Shown in pieces: positions 6,074 through 6,563 of a DNA stretch of 6,563 nucleotides (position 1 is the stretch's first letter; the number at the start of each line of letters is the position of its first letter). Made by a program: the position numbers and the translations under genes. Source of the stretch: a bacterium (GTDB taxonomy: Bacteria; Gemmatimonadota; Gemmatimonadetes; Gemmatimonadales; Gemmatimonadaceae). The notes under the pieces were generated by a model. The model was not told the DNA's origin and did not search any database. It saw nothing but the letters and a program-made list of their open reading frames with translations. The stretch is from NCBI GenBank assembly GCA_021802745.1, contig JAJZRK010000181.1:1-6563 (forward strand), given 5' to 3'.

Positions 6074-6353
6074 CCTCGCGGCGTTTCAGGAGCTGCAGTT
6101 CCTCATCTACCAGGTGGGAGAGGAACTGAGCGGCTTCCGGAAACGTGCGCTGACCGCCGAACAGCGGCTGAAGGCGATCGCAACGGGGGCGCCGACCGGC
6201 GCTCCGCTCGCGGCGGAAGAGCGCGTGGCGCAGCTCGAAGCCGAGAACGACCGGTTGCGTGAACGCCTGTCCACGGCCGAAGCGCATGTGGCGAAGATGC
6301 TCGACCAGGTGCGGTTTCTCAGGCAGCAGCACGTGATGGAGGGCGAATCGTGA
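6051..6353 (+). CDS. Small coiled-coil protein between pheT and zapA (ZapB-like?)
   Basis: With the GTG start at 6051 the product is 100 residues. The first ~45 (DLAAFQELQFLIYQVGEEL) look helical. A short Gly/Ala/Pro/Thr hinge follows (ATGAPTGAP, 44-52). From 53 to about 93 comes a regular coiled coil (ERVAQLEAENDRLRERL, then MLDQVRFLRQQ). There is no signal peptide, membrane segment or catalytic motif. It overlaps the pheT end by 23 bases and its TGA overlaps the zapA GTG, so it should be translated together with both. Position before zapA and a small all-coil architecture suggest a divisome accessory analogous to ZapB, which is itself a short coiled coil. That role is inferred from context, not from a conserved motif. 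The alternative is an uncharacterised scaffold protein. Confidence 0.8.
   Translation: MSNPERPDLAAFQELQFLIYQVGEELSGFRKRALTAEQRLKAIATGAPTGAPLAAEERVAQLEAENDRLRERLSTAEAHVAKMLDQVRFLRQQHVMEGES
6338..6343 (+). promoter_or_regulatory. Strong Shine-Dalgarno site for zapA
   Basis: GGAGGG lies 6 bases before GTG at 6350, the best ribosome-binding site in the window. It supports a GTG start for a gene that otherwise has no ATG near its N-terminus. Confidence 0.75.
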
Positions 6354-6563
6354 GCAGCGTCAAGCACAGCACGCGGGTGACCATCTGCGGCGAGGACTAC
6401 ACGATTCGCTCCGACTCGCCCCCCGACCATACCCGGGCGGTGGCGAGCTACGTGGACGCGAAGATCCGCGAGGTGCTGGACAACGCGTCGGTGGTGGAGT
6501 CGCACAAGGCCGCCATCCTGGCCGCGCTGCAGATCACGGATGAGCTGTTTGAAGCCAGAAAGG
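6350..6563 (+). CDS. zapA: Cell division protein ZapA (partial, cut by window end)
   Basis: ZapA binds FtsZ in the cytoplasm and bundles protofilaments at the division ring. From GTG at 6350 there are 71 open codons, then the window ends. The N-terminal strand region VTICGEDYTIRSD and the following AVASYVDAKIREVLD helix fit ZapA, as does KAAILAALQITDELFEAR, the start of the long helix that forms the dimer and tetramer coiled coil. The start shares GTGA with the stop of the upstream coiled-coil gene and has GGAGGG 6 bases upstream, so coupled translation is likely. The remaining C-terminal helix should lie just beyond the window. The short length is explained only by the edge; nothing suggests damage. 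Confidence 0.88.
   Translation, partial: MSSVKHSTRVTICGEDYTIRSDSPPDHTRAVASYVDAKIREVLDNASVVESHKAAILAALQITDELFEARK

Overview
This window reads as a high-GC chromosomal segment (about two thirds G+C by eye) from a Gram-negative bacterium. LpxD indicates a lipid A outer membrane, and pheS-pheT followed by a small coiled-coil gene and zapA is ordinary housekeeping. The heptamer repeat CCGTCTA, in short arrays tight against gene ends, together with the GC content, makes me think of Gemmatimonadota. That placement is from memory and is an inference, not something the sequence proves.

Layout. (1) Positions 1-94 have lower GC and are open in frame 2, ending in TGA. They may be the 3' end of an unidentified gene. 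(2) Positions ~93-1283 are the 3' part of a decayed group II intron. It holds a maturase/reverse transcriptase pseudogene with at least three independent signs of decay: a missing N-terminus, a one-base deletion at ~528-531, and an in-frame TAG at 1151-1153. There are also substitutions around RT motif 3. The ribozyme's domain V and VI hairpins are still recognisable, with a bulged A 8 nt from the probable 3' intron end at 1283. (3) A first CCGTCTA array (1298-1318) lies between the intron end and lpxD. (4) lpxD lies on the minus strand (start 2354, stop 1326) and encodes the lipid A N-acyltransferase. (5) A 192-bp divergent intergenic region (2355-2546) ends in a second, oppositely oriented CCGTCTA array (2498-2539) just before pheS. 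(6) On the plus strand, pheS, pheT, a 100-residue coiled-coil gene and zapA (cut by the window end) are tightly coupled, with overlaps of 4, 23 and 4 bases. This strongly suggests one transcript.

Functionally, PheS and PheT form the alpha2beta2 phenylalanyl-tRNA synthetase. The small coiled-coil protein and ZapA are probably divisome accessories translated with it. LpxD serves outer-membrane biogenesis and is transcribed divergently. I see no new defence or mobile system. The points most worth a second look are the anatomy of the dying intron, the inverted heptamer arrays flanking lpxD, the absence of a Shine-Dalgarno sequence at pheS, and the four-cysteine motif in PheS.
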